From Candidatus Celerinatantimonas neptuna (GTDB lineage Bacteria; Pseudomonadota; Gammaproteobacteria; Enterobacterales; Celerinatantimonadaceae), in the NCBI GenBank assembly GCA_911810475.1, contig OU461276.1, positions 2,244,001 to 2,308,000 on the forward strand: a stretch of 64,000 nt of DNA. Direction: 5' to 3'. The notes under the pieces are model-generated. The model was given only the letters and a program-made list of their open reading frames with translations, searched no databases and was not told the DNA's origin. Both the position numbers and the translations under genes were made by a program. Positions 1-11,143 of this stretch are shown here, piece after piece (position 1 is the first letter of the stretch; each line of letters opens with the position of its first letter).

Positions 1-326
1 AATTGTTTCAGACAGTCTTTGTGGAAGGTGACATCATCATCAGCTAACCAAAGATGTGTGTAGCCATTTCCACTATCAAGGGCTATTTGACATCCTAAAT
101 TAAAACCACCAGCTCCACCTAAATTGCCTCCTGAATTTTTATAGAAAACTTTATTTTTAGAATTATTTGAAAAATCAGAAACAACCTTTTGTGTATCATC
201 GCTGCTATCATTATCAATGATAAAAATATCTAAAACCCCTTGAGATTCAAGGGAGAGTAAGTTGCTTTTTAGCATCTCACTGCGATTGTAAGTGACAATG
301 ACCGCAGCTATTTTCAGACTGTCCAT
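1..326 (-). CDS. Glycosyltransferase family 2, N-terminal part (cut by window edge)
   Basis: This is the first 108 codons of a GT-A fold glycosyltransferase that continues beyond base 1. The start is ATG at 326, four bases after the glf stop. Visible signatures are an N-terminal beta strand ending in VTYNR, the DNDSSDD acidic turn, a NLGGAGGF loop and an LADDDV tripartite aspartate motif for metal and nucleotide sugar. The NLGGAGGF plus DDD pairing is typical of rhamnosyl- and galactofuranosyltransferases. With the UDP-galactopyranose mutase immediately upstream, a second galactofuranosyltransferase is likely, acting at the cytoplasmic face of the inner membrane on a lipid-linked glycan. That substrate is inferred from context, and the acceptor is unknown. 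Confidence 0.85.
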   Translation of the reverse strand, partial: MDSLKIAAVIVTYNRSEMLKSNLLSLESQGVLDIFIIDNDSSDDTQKVVSDFSNNSKNKVFYKNSGGNLGGAGGFNLGCQIALDSGNGYTHLWLADDDVTFHKDCLKQ

Positions 327-330
327 AGCA

Positions 331-3230
<2,900 letters not shown>

Positions 3231-3238
3231 AAATAATC

Positions 3239-3985
3239 CTAAATTGTTAGTTCATATTGCTGTATAATATCTAAGCAGTTGCCAAAAGCTCTTAATTTGT
3301 GATTTTCAAACCAGGCAACTTTGTCACAATATTTTTTAATATCATCTGTATTGTGGGAGACGATAACAACAGTGACTCCATTATTTTTGAATGATTCGAT
3401 TACTTTTAAACATTTATGTTGAAATTTTGCATCTCCAACAGCAAGAACTTCATCTATAATTAATATTTCTGGATTAATTTGACTGATTATTGAAAAACCT
3501 AGTCTGGCTAACATTCCACTTGAGTAAATTCGTATAGGTTCATTTATAAATTCCTCTAGTTCACTAAATGAGACAATATCGTTAATTTTTTCATCGACTT
3601 CTTTTTTTGTTAGCCCTAATAATATTGCATTTAAGTAAATATTATTTAAGCCGGTTAGATCAGGATGAAATCCTCCTCCTAATTCTAACATGGCAGCAAC
3701 TCTTCCATTTACCATCACATTTCCACTCGATGGTCTAAGCACACCAGCCATAAGACCGAGTGAAGTGCTTTTCCCTGCACCATTTTTTCCTATGAGACCT
3801 AGACATTCCCCTTTATTAACGTAGAAGGATATATCTTCGATAGCTGTGTAATTTTTATCCTTTAGGAAGGAATAGAACTTTAGAGGGTTAAGAAGTAAGC
3901 TTTTTAACCCTGAACTAATATGATGATACAAAGGATACGATTTAGTGACCTGATTAAATTCAATCGATATGTTTTCTTTTCCCAT
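3239..3985 (-). CDS. wzt: Polysaccharide ABC exporter, ATP-binding subunit (Wzt/KpsT type)
   Basis: This is the cytoplasmic ATPase of a polysaccharide ABC-2 exporter. Walker A is GLIGKNGAGKST (63-74), the ABC signature is YSSGM (154-158), Walker B is ILIIDE (174-179) and the switch histidine is H211 in VIVSHNTDD. At 248 residues it is only the nucleotide-binding domain. It lacks the C-terminal carbohydrate-binding domain of the long Wzt proteins that recognise a terminal cap. Short Wzt proteins, as in Klebsiella galactan O antigens, couple synthesis to export without a cap. It follows the permease by 2 bp. The symbol is by family; the export substrate is probably the Galf-containing glycan made by the neighbouring genes. 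Confidence 0.92.
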   Translation of the reverse strand: MGKENISIEFNQVTKSYPLYHHISSGLKSLLLNPLKFYSFLKDKNYTAIEDISFYVNKGECLGLIGKNGAGKSTSLGLMAGVLRPSSGNVMVNGRVAAMLELGGGFHPDLTGLNNIYLNAILLGLTKKEVDEKINDIVSFSELEEFINEPIRIYSSGMLARLGFSIISQINPEILIIDEVLAVGDAKFQHKCLKVIESFKNNGVTVVIVSHNTDDIKKYCDKVAWFENHKLRAFGNCLDIIQQYELTI

Positions 3986-3987
3986 TT

Positions 3988-4749
3988 TTAGAGTACCTCT
4001 GCAAATCTATATTTTGTTTTGTTATATACCCATATACCTAAAACAAGGAAGACACTGCTAAAAATAAAAGAATAGAACAAGTATCCAAAGTTAAAAGTCC
4101 CTTTCATGAATAGTTCTCTCCAATTCATAATTAAATATGAGAATGGATTGATATCTAATATCCAATGATACTTTTTGGGAATCATACTTTCTGAATATAG
4201 AATTGGAGTTGCATAAAAAAGCATCATAATTCCAAGTTGTACAAATCTTTCTACATCTCTGAAGAATAGATTAAGCGAAGAGAATATTAATGATAAAGAA
4301 AATAGCATTAATATTTGTATGAGAAGTAATAGAGGAATGCCATACAACCATTCGTAACTTGGATAGATGTGGTAAATGATAAGAAATAAGATAATTACTG
4401 GTATTGTTATAATAAAATGAAAGCATTCCATAAGTATGCTAGACAGTGGTAATGTATACTTAGGGAATTTCATTTTTTTTATAATTGATGCATTTGCAAC
4501 ATATATAAATAAATTATTATTGATTGAGTTGTTAATCCACTGCCATGAAAATAATGTAGACAATAAAAATATTGTATAATTTTCAATACGTATTCTCATT
4601 ATTATCTTAAATGCGATAAAATAGATCAATGCAAAACATAAAGGATTTGCAATCGACCAAAGGTATCCAAGTGCACTATTTTTATACCTGATTTGAGTAT
4701 CTTTTTTTGTTAAAATTAATATTAAATCTATATAATATTTGAGACTCAT
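3988..4749 (-). CDS. wzm: Polysaccharide ABC exporter, permease subunit (Wzm/KpsM type)
   Basis: This 253-residue ABC-2 type membrane protein is predicted to have six transmembrane segments: hydrophobic stretches around residues 30-55, 58-85, 100-130, 135-160, 165-190 and 225-245. Near the N-terminus it has the family pattern RYKNSALGYLWSIANP, an amphipathic interface helix typical of Wzm and TagG proteins. It is the inner-membrane channel through which the lipid-linked polysaccharide passes, driven by the ATPase encoded 2 bp downstream. The gene is AT-rich relative to the window core, as is common for O-antigen loci. It lies 121 bp after the dehydratase gene and may share its transcript. Confidence 0.92.
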   Translation of the reverse strand: MSLKYYIDLILILTKKDTQIRYKNSALGYLWSIANPLCFALIYFIAFKIIMRIRIENYTIFLLSTLFSWQWINNSINNNLFIYVANASIIKKMKFPKYTLPLSSILMECFHFIITIPVIILFLIIYHIYPSYEWLYGIPLLLLIQILMLFSLSLIFSSLNLFFRDVERFVQLGIMMLFYATPILYSESMIPKKYHWILDINPFSYLIMNWRELFMKGTFNFGYLFYSFIFSSVFLVLGIWVYNKTKYRFAEVL

Positions 4750-4870
4750 TAATAACCTTTTTATACCTTTTATATGAAAATGACATTCATATATAGTGTT
4801 TTAATATGATATATTTTTGTATCTATCTATAATTAAAGATAAATTGTCTAAAATAATGTCACATTCTAGA

Positions 4871-6817
4871 CTAATCGATGCTTAATTGTTCATATGTTCT
4901 TGTTTGTATTTTTTTTCTTTGATTTAGGAAGTTTTCTCCCATTAAATCGGGAGTTGGATCAGGATTATAACCTGTTGCATTTTTAACAAGAAGTTTTTTT
5001 ATGTTTTCTATATTTAATGTTTGACATGAAATTCTTAGTTCGTTCAATAATAATTCCATTTGAGGCCAGCTCAATTTTTCCTCACTGGCAGACATGATTT
5101 TATCATATTTTGTTATTTCAACATTTTTTCCAATCAAAAGCTCTTCGTAGAGTTTTTCTCCGGGTCTTAATCCAGTAAACTGAATTTCAATATCACCTTG
5201 TTGGGAATTTTCATTAATATATTCTTTCATCCCCATAAGATGAATCATTCTTTTTGCTAAATCCAATATTTTAACTGGTTTGCCCATATCGAGGACGTAT
5301 ATTTGACCATTTGTACCAAGGGCTCCAGCCTGGATAACTAGTTGTGCAGCTTCATTAATTAGCATGAAGTATCGAATAATATCAGGGTGAGTCACGGTAA
5401 CCGGACCACCATTTCTAATTTGTTTTTTAAATAATGGAACAACTGAACCTGAAGACCCCAGTACATTTCCAAAGCGAACCATTGTAAAGATTGTATGACT
5501 TTGTTGATCGGATAGTGCTTGTAATATCAATTCAGCAATTCTTTTGCTCGCCCCCATGATATTTGTAGGCCGTACGGCTTTGTCGGTAGAGATTAATGTG
5601 AAATTTTCAACCTTGGATGCGATTGCCGCTTGTGCACAGGATAAGGTTCCAAAAATATTATTACGGATACCCTGAATGACATTACTTTCTACTATTGGAA
5701 CATGCTTATAAGCCGCTGCATGATATACTGTTTGAATTTTTTGTTCGGTCATGGTCATTTTAAGAAAATCAGGATCCTGTACGGATCCAAGGATCGCAAC
5801 TAATCTGGTTTCAGATGCTAAAAATTTTTTTAGGGTTTGTAATTCCTGGTCAATTGAATACAAGTTATATTCGCTTATTTCAAACATAATAAGCTTTGAA
5901 GGTTTTTGTTGGATTATCTGCCGACACAGTTCTGAGCCGATAGAACCTCCTGCTCCTGTAACCATAACTGACTTATTTTTTATATTTTTCATCATTAAGT
6001 CTGAGTTAGCTGAAACAGGAGTCCGGCCTAATAACCGGGTTATATTAAGATCGATTACATCATTTAAATTGGCTTTGCCGGTTGCAATATCATCTATCGA
6101 GGGAAAAGATTGGATGGCAATCGGCCATGATGCAATTTTATCAAGTAATTTCAACCTAGAGTCTGCTTTAATATTGTTGATAGCGATAAGTAGTTTTATG
6201 GGGCTATATAACTTGTATAGTTTTTGAAATTCACTGGAATGGTGGATTTTAATTCCAAAAATAAAATGTCCTTCTTTTTTTCTATCATCATCAAGAAAAA
6301 CAACTGGATGATATTCATTACCATTTATTAGAGCATAAGCCAGTTTTTGTCCTGTAGAACCCGCCCCATAGATAAAAACATTTGGTTTTTTGCGGCTATA
6401 GTGATGGTAGTACATCATTTTAAAGAATATTCTGGGAGCACCTAAAAGTAGCATCCCGATACCTATATATATAAAAGGTACGCTTCTTGGAACATCTGCC
6501 TGAAAGAAAAAGACACTAAGAGCAAAAGTAATGGCAGAGATAATAACGGATAGGAAAATATATCCTATAGCCGGTAGTACCATATATCGGAGTACAGCCC
6601 GGTACATTCCAAGTCGTACAAACCCCCCTAAAGTGATCAGCATTGTTACCAACAGACTGAAGTTATCACGAATACTTAATCTGAGATGAGTCGTATCCAG
6701 TCTCAGGGCCAGTGATACGTATAATGAAACCAGAACTGCCACAATATCATACGATAATGTGACTAACCGTTTGTTATACCTGTCTGCCTGAAACAGCATT
6801 TGTATAGGTTTGTACAT
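4871..6817 (-). CDS. Membrane-bound nucleotide-sugar 4,6-dehydratase/epimerase (FlaA1/WbpM/CapD family)
   Basis: This large SDR enzyme has an N-terminal bundle of about four transmembrane helices (roughly 20-130) and a first Rossmann-like domain (GAGSTGQKLA near 150). A catalytic second Rossmann domain has GAGGSIGSE near 289-297 and the STDKAV...MGASKR block carrying the Ser-Met-Lys type catalytic set of WbpM and PglF. Family members convert UDP-GlcNAc to the 4-keto-6-deoxy intermediate for QuiNAc, FucNAc or bacillosamine. I chose ATG at 6817 over an in-frame TTG at 6835; neither has a clear Shine-Dalgarno sequence. With the divergent epimerase and phosphoglycosyl transferase (7.4-8.9 kb) it could form a route to a deoxy-amino sugar on undecaprenyl phosphate. 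Confidence 0.9.
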   Translation of the reverse strand: MYKPIQMLFQADRYNKRLVTLSYDIVAVLVSLYVSLALRLDTTHLRLSIRDNFSLLVTMLITLGGFVRLGMYRAVLRYMVLPAIGYIFLSVIISAITFALSVFFFQADVPRSVPFIYIGIGMLLLGAPRIFFKMMYYHHYSRKKPNVFIYGAGSTGQKLAYALINGNEYHPVVFLDDDRKKEGHFIFGIKIHHSSEFQKLYKLYSPIKLLIAINNIKADSRLKLLDKIASWPIAIQSFPSIDDIATGKANLNDVIDLNITRLLGRTPVSANSDLMMKNIKNKSVMVTGAGGSIGSELCRQIIQQKPSKLIMFEISEYNLYSIDQELQTLKKFLASETRLVAILGSVQDPDFLKMTMTEQKIQTVYHAAAYKHVPIVESNVIQGIRNNIFGTLSCAQAAIASKVENFTLISTDKAVRPTNIMGASKRIAELILQALSDQQSHTIFTMVRFGNVLGSSGSVVPLFKKQIRNGGPVTVTHPDIIRYFMLINEAAQLVIQAGALGTNGQIYVLDMGKPVKILDLAKRMIHLMGMKEYINENSQQGDIEIQFTGLRPGEKLYEELLIGKNVEITKYDKIMSASEEKLSWPQMELLLNELRISCQTLNIENIKKLLVKNATGYNPDPTPDLMGENFLNQRKKIQTRTYEQLSID

Positions 6818-7389
6818 GATGATTGCTTGTAACAATGAATTATATCAATTAGTTATGATTTATATTTTTATATATTTAAAAGTCATAAAAATTACTGTGT
6901 TAAGTGTAATGTATTAATGCTCTTTTTTAAAGGGATAAAAATATTAATTATATTATTTATTATATAAACATCATTTTGTGTACAGATGATAACTTTATTT
7001 TGATTGTTTTTTGATCGATTTTGAATGGTTATTGGTTTTTTATATTTTATCTATGTTGGATTTATCAGAGTGGTTTTCTACATCAAGATGGTTATAATAT
7101 TTTGTAATTAATGGACTTTATGTTTTTTGTAAATTGTTTAGGCATTGGATGGATGGAGATAACTGCCAGATGATGAGATAAAAATCTATATGAACTTTCT
7201 AGGAAACTTATATAGGGAAACCAATATATAAACTTAATTTAAAAGATAATATTATTATTTACCATTTATTAACCATTAATGATTAAGTCTTTAAGTGGCG
7301 GTGTCTTCTTTTTTGATCCAATGTTTCTTTAAATCCACTTATATGTTTTTAACATATACCTGCTATTTAAAGTTGTTCAGGAGTTGTTG
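6818..7389. other. AT-rich divergent intergenic region of the polysaccharide locus
   Basis: These roughly 570 bp separate the leftward dehydratase/exporter genes from the rightward epimerase/transferase pair. The region is very AT-rich with many short TATA-like runs, so both promoters should lie here, but no single -35/-10 pair stands out. A GGCGGTGTCTT string at 7297-7307 partly resembles the RfaH ops element. No coding sequence is apparent. Confidence 0.5.
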
Positions 7390-8325
7390 TTGAAGATTTT
7401 AATTACAGGAATGACTGGTTTTATCGGTTCAAAAATTGCTGAACAGGCTACAGCCCAGGGTATGGATGTTATAGGGCAATCCAGGAATTCTTACCATCCA
7501 AATTTATCAGTAAAACATTGCTCAATCGATGAAGACACTAATTGGAGTGAGTGTTTGTGTGATGTTGATTATGTTGTGCATTGTGCCGCTTATGTGCATC
7601 AGAAAAAGTCTCAATTTTCCCTTGAGCGTTATCAACAGGTTAATACCGAAGGAACACTGAATCTGGCTCGTCAGGCTGCTCAAAATGGAGTAAAGCGTTT
7701 TATCTTTGTCAGTTCTATTAAAGTCAATGGCGAATACACGGATGAAGGGAAGCCGTTTACAACGTTACTTGAAAATACTCCCGATGATCCTTATGGGTTG
7801 AGTAAATTTGAAGCTGAGAAAGGACTTAGACTGATTGCCAGTAACAGTGGATTAGATGTTGTTATTATTCGTCCTCCTTTAGTTTATGGTCCGGGTGTAA
7901 AAGCAAATTTTAAAACGATGATGGATTGGGTATATCGCAAATATCCGCTCCCTCTGGGTAAGATCCACAATCTGAGAAGTTTTGTTTTCGTGGATAATTT
8001 AGCCGATTTAGTCATGGTTGTGCTTTTCCATCATAAAGCGGTCAACCGTACTTTTCTTGTCTCCGACGATCACGATATATCGATCACTACTTTATTAAAT
8101 CTTCTGGCCAGAGAAATGAATATCAGAGCTTTTTTATGGTCAGTTCCTCAAGCCTGTTTAGTGCGATGTTTAAAATGGTTTAGTAAAGAAACAATCGCTC
8201 AAAAGTTAGTCTATTCATTGCAGCTAGATATCTCTAGCACTAAATCGGTATTGGGCTGGCGACCCAAATATACTTTTGAGGAAGGGATAAAACGAACAGT
8301 ACAAGCATATTTGAATAATAAATAA
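7390..8325 (+). CDS. NAD-dependent nucleotide-sugar epimerase/dehydratase (extended SDR)
   Basis: This extended SDR enzyme of about 311 residues starts with the NAD-binding motif ILITGMTGFIGSK. It carries the YGLSK catalytic Tyr/Lys pair in DPYGLSKFEAEK near residue 140, and FVFVDNLADLV near 200, typical of UDP-sugar C4 epimerases/reductases such as WbpV and WbpK. The start is a TTG at 7390, 6 nt after CAGGAG (7378-7383). In-frame TTG codons at 7384 and 7387 are too close to that ribosome binding site. The phosphoglycosyl transferase gene follows 21 bp later, in the same order as pairs making UDP-QuiNAc or UDP-FucNAc for priming. The exact product is not determinable here. Confidence 0.88.
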   Translation: MKILITGMTGFIGSKIAEQATAQGMDVIGQSRNSYHPNLSVKHCSIDEDTNWSECLCDVDYVVHCAAYVHQKKSQFSLERYQQVNTEGTLNLARQAAQNGVKRFIFVSSIKVNGEYTDEGKPFTTLLENTPDDPYGLSKFEAEKGLRLIASNSGLDVVIIRPPLVYGPGVKANFKTMMDWVYRKYPLPLGKIHNLRSFVFVDNLADLVMVVLFHHKAVNRTFLVSDDHDISITTLLNLLAREMNIRAFLWSVPQACLVRCLKWFSKETIAQKLVYSLQLDISSTKSVLGWRPKYTFEEGIKRTVQAYLNNK

Positions 8326-8346
8326 AGAAAAATAGAGATTAGTAAC

Positions 8347-8892
8347 ATGATTAGAATGATTGACTTTGTGTTGGCGCTCTGTGGGATAGTTATACTCTCT
8401 CCAGTTTTTTTGATGATTTATATTATTGGTATATTTGATACAGGTTCTCCGCTTTTCTTTCAGAAGCGAGTCGGGAAAGGGCAAAGAGTTTTTACTTTGA
8501 TTAAGTTCAGAACGATGCCTGTGGGGACCGATTCAGTTGCCACTCATTTGGTTGGCGCTGATAGAGTGACTCGCGTGGGACGTTTCCTTCGTAAAACCAA
8601 ATTAGATGAGTTGCCTCAGTTAATTAATGTGATTGTCGGGGATATGAGTTTAGTCGGCCCAAGGCCTTGTTTAGTGAATCAGTATGAACTGATTACTGAA
8701 CGGGCTCTGCGTGGGGTATTTAATGTCCGTCCTGGTATTACTGGATTAGCACAAATCAATGAAGTTGATATGTCAACCCCCAAGAAGCTGGCTAAGTTGG
8801 ATCGATTGATGATTGATACAATGAACCTTAGACGCTACCTGATTTTTTTTATTAGAACAATATTTGGTGATGGGGCCGGGGATAGAGTCTGA
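8347..8892 (+). CDS. Monotopic phosphoglycosyl transferase (bacterial sugar transferase)
   Basis: This 181-residue protein moves a sugar-1-phosphate from a UDP-sugar to undecaprenyl phosphate, the first membrane step of glycan assembly. It has one N-terminal re-entrant hydrophobic helix (about 5-30), the KFRTM motif (53-57), the catalytic Asp-Glu dyad in KLDELPQ (D87-E88), DMSLVGPRP (about 99-107) and RPGITGLAQ. The length matches the minimal PglC/WecP-like core without the extra transmembrane domain of WbaP. It sits 21 bp after the epimerase. The substrate may be the deoxy-amino sugar made by that enzyme and the membrane-bound dehydratase; this is inference from position. Confidence 0.93.
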   Translation: MIRMIDFVLALCGIVILSPVFLMIYIIGIFDTGSPLFFQKRVGKGQRVFTLIKFRTMPVGTDSVATHLVGADRVTRVGRFLRKTKLDELPQLINVIVGDMSLVGPRPCLVNQYELITERALRGVFNVRPGITGLAQINEVDMSTPKKLAKLDRLMIDTMNLRRYLIFFIRTIFGDGAGDRV

Positions 8893-9348
8893 TAATTGTT
8901 CTATAGCGTTTTCTTTTTTGATGATCTTTATGATGGCAAATGTGAGCCAGAGTCATCAATTGTTCTGGTTCGGATGTCTTTTTCTATCTGTCAGATTCAT
9001 TCCAAATGTGGTTTGGCATGTTTGTTGAGAACATGATGAAACCAATGTACAGGGATAGTTTCAATTCTGACTATTATCACTTATATAGTGATGTAGGTTA
9101 CTTTTTCCTCTTTAGCATCATTATGAAATAGGGTCGATATTAATTCGGCTTTATTAGGCCGTGTTGATGCTTGGTGGTTAATTTTCGTTATTAATCTTTA
9201 ATCGGATGCCCTTGATATGAGATCTATATTGACGTGAGTATTATCTGGGGGAATATTGCGAATTATGGTATTTAATTATGATTCATTTAATAAGTGGAGT
9301 ACTTCGCGATAACTGTAAGTATAAATGAATTTAGAGATTCACTAAGAA
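8893..9348. other. Non-coding stretch between polysaccharide genes and tRNA-Leu
   Basis: These roughly 455 bp contain no ORF with coding character and no clear terminator behind the sugar transferase gene. I see no insertion-sequence ends or integrase next to the tRNA gene. It probably marks the boundary between the variable surface locus and conserved chromosome. Confidence 0.45.
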
Positions 9349-9435
9349 TGGTACCAGTGGGCGGACTTGAACCGCCACGCCCGCAAAGGCAACGGATTTT
9401 GAATCCGTCGTGTCTACCAATTTCACCACACTGGC
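9349..9435 (-). tRNA. tRNA-Leu (anticodon CAA)
   Basis: On the minus strand this 87-nt gene begins GCCAGTG and ends with an encoded CCA. The acceptor arms GCCAGTG and CACTGGT pair with one wobble. The D-arm contains GGTAGACAC. The anticodon stem ACGGA/TCCGT encloses TTCAAAA, giving anticodon CAA, which reads UUG. A long class II variable arm follows, then the T-arm GGCGG-TTCAAGT-CCGCC. The long variable arm and the CAA anticodon together identify leucine. Confidence 0.97.
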
Positions 9436-9477
9436 ATTCTAACGACTATGTCAACGGTATGTCGTTGAGCGAGGTGA

Positions 9478-9505
9478 ATTATAAGGAGGGAAATTGGATT
9501 AGCAA
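9478..9505 (-). promoter_or_regulatory. Candidate sigma-70 promoter of tRNA-Leu
   Basis: On the minus strand TTGCTA (9500-9505) and TATAAT (9478-9483) are 16 nt apart. The -10 lies about 42 bp before the tRNA 5' end, and a C/G-containing discriminator (TCACCTCGC) follows it, as in stringently controlled stable-RNA promoters. This was spotted by eye only. Confidence 0.5.
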
Positions 9506-9627
9506 GTAAAATTTGACATATTTGGGTAAAATGAGTTTATTTGCTTAAGAACTGGTCAATACAGGTTTATTCATTGGCGATCCCTTTCTAGACTAATGAT
9601 ATGGGGTATTTTATTGGCCTGATCATT

Positions 9628-10092
9628 ATGGAATCTGTTTCTATATTTACTCGTCGTGTTGGATTTTTTCGTCGGATGATTGCGTTGTCTTTTGATGCAA
9701 TCGTTGTTGTTTTGTTGGAGATTGCATTGGCAGCGATATGTCTTGGTCTGGTATGGATTGCTTGTCAGATACAATGGATCAAACCTGTGGGGGATTTGGA
9801 AGTGTATCTGGGGGGGCAAGGGTGGTATCAGGGGCTGATCTGGATCTTGTTTTTTGGCTATTACCTCTATGGCTGGAGTGTTCACGGACAAACGATTGCA
9901 ATGCATTTATTGCGTATGAGAGTGCAAAATATAGATCACTCTAATATTTCTTTTACTCAGGCAGTCATTCGGTTTTCTACTGCAATGTTTGGTCTGGGTA
10001 ATTTTATTGTTTTAGTTGATGCGGCTCAGCGCCTTGCATTACAAGATCGCTGGGCCAATTGCGAGGTGATTGATCTTAACGACGCCGATTGA
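9628..10092 (+). CDS. RDD family membrane protein
   Basis: This small inner-membrane protein of the RDD family has the diagnostic Arg/Asp pattern RRMIALSFDAIVV near the N-terminus. It has two or three hydrophobic segments (about 20-45, 75-95 and 125-145) and the TIAMHLLRMRV motif before the last segment. Function in this family is mostly unknown; some members take part in ion homeostasis. I favour ATG at 9628 because family members usually have only a few residues before the first Arg, but ATG at 9601 is in frame and neither has a Shine-Dalgarno sequence. Its last 17 bp overlap the end of lptG on the opposite strand, a convergent arrangement also seen in related genomes. Confidence 0.85.
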   Translation: MESVSIFTRRVGFFRRMIALSFDAIVVVLLEIALAAICLGLVWIACQIQWIKPVGDLEVYLGGQGWYQGLIWILFFGYYLYGWSVHGQTIAMHLLRMRVQNIDHSNISFTQAVIRFSTAMFGLGNFIVLVDAAQRLALQDRWANCEVIDLNDAD

Positions 10093-11143
10093 TCATATAA
10101 ACAGCGAGTGCAAAAAACATCAGGCTTGGCCCTATTGCGCCAATGATGGGGGGCATTTTATACACCAAGCTTAAAGATGCGAGTACCTGATTGAGCACGT
10201 AAAAGCTGAATCCGGTGATAATCCCCATGATGAGTCGTGCCCCCATACTGACGCTGCGCAAAGGTCCAAAAATGTATGAAAGCGCTAATAACATCATGAT
10301 GACCACAGTAAAAGGCATCATAATTTTTCGCCACATTGCCAGTTGATAAGGGGCCGGGTCTTGTTTATTTTGCCTAAGATAATTAATGTAGGAATATAAA
10401 CCTGAAATCGGTAGATTCAATGGTTTTACAACAACAACCCCTAGCTTTTCAGGGGTGAGTGCTGAGTACCAGTGATAGCCGGCCAATCTTTTCTGCTGGA
10501 TTTTATCGTCGCTAAATAATGTCATAACCGCGTTTTGCATTAACCAGCTACCATTTTGATAGTTGGCTCTGGGAGCGGTTAGAATTTGGTAAAGGTTCTG
10601 ATTTTGATCGAAGTAGTAGACGGTAATCCGGCGAAGGTGTTTTCCATTTCTTACCTGGCCAATATTAACGAAGCTACTTTTGTCTTTGGCCCACACACCG
10701 TTTTGTACGGAGATCATCGCACCGCCAGATTTTTTGGCAGATCTCATGGATTTGGCCATGAGCTCAGCTTTAGGGGCTACAAACTCGCCAAGCAGCATCA
10801 TGATAATCATCATAGGAACGGCTGTTTTAATGACGGCATTGGCTATATTGCCTTTTGACAGCCCGACTGATTGCATGATGACCAGTTCGCTGCTGGTTGC
10901 CAGATTACCTAGCCCTATTAATGCGCCAAGTAAAGCGGCCATGGGGAAGAATAATTCGAGTTCTTTTGGAATGGTTAGAATGACATACCACAGCGCATCA
11001 AGCATGTGATAGTTCCCTTTGCCCACATCTCCGAGCTGGTCGACAAATTTAATGATCGAACTTAGCCCTTGTAAGGTGACTAATACCAACATGGTAGTGG
11101 TGATAATGGTGCGCCCAACGTACCAATCAATAATCCGAAACAT
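10076..11143 (-). CDS. lptG: LPS export ABC transporter permease LptG
   Basis: LptG pairs with LptF and LptB2 to pull lipopolysaccharide from the inner membrane onto the periplasmic Lpt bridge. The 355-residue protein has the YjgP/YjgQ architecture: three N-terminal transmembrane helices (about 12-35, 60-85, 98-120), a periplasmic beta-jellyroll domain (about 130-260) and three C-terminal helices (about 270-350). It starts IDWYVGRTI, the usual LptG opening. Its ATG lies inside the end of lptF (17-bp overlap), so the two are co-translated. As usual in Gammaproteobacteria, lptB is encoded elsewhere. Confidence 0.96.
   Translation of the reverse strand: MFRIIDWYVGRTIITTTMLVLVTLQGLSSIIKFVDQLGDVGKGNYHMLDALWYVILTIPKELELFFPMAALLGALIGLGNLATSSELVIMQSVGLSKGNIANAVIKTAVPMMIIMMLLGEFVAPKAELMAKSMRSAKKSGGAMISVQNGVWAKDKSSFVNIGQVRNGKHLRRITVYYFDQNQNLYQILTAPRANYQNGSWLMQNAVMTLFSDDKIQQKRLAGYHWYSALTPEKLGVVVVKPLNLPISGLYSYINYLRQNKQDPAPYQLAMWRKIMMPFTVVIMMLLALSYIFGPLRSVSMGARLIMGIITGFSFYVLNQVLASLSLVYKMPPIIGAIGPSLMFFALAVYMINRRR

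Noticed and set aside
7297-7307. Possible RfaH ops element GGCGGTGTCTT before the epimerase gene
   Set aside because: It differs from GGCGGTAGCNT at two core positions that contact RfaH, and position alone is not enough.
8224-8484. Minus-strand frame spanning the end of the epimerase and start of the sugar transferase
   Set aside because: It is a shadow of two well-supported genes on the other strand.
9349-9435. tRNA-Leu as an integration site for a genomic island
   Set aside because: No integrase, no repeated tRNA 3' end and no mobile genes are found on either side.
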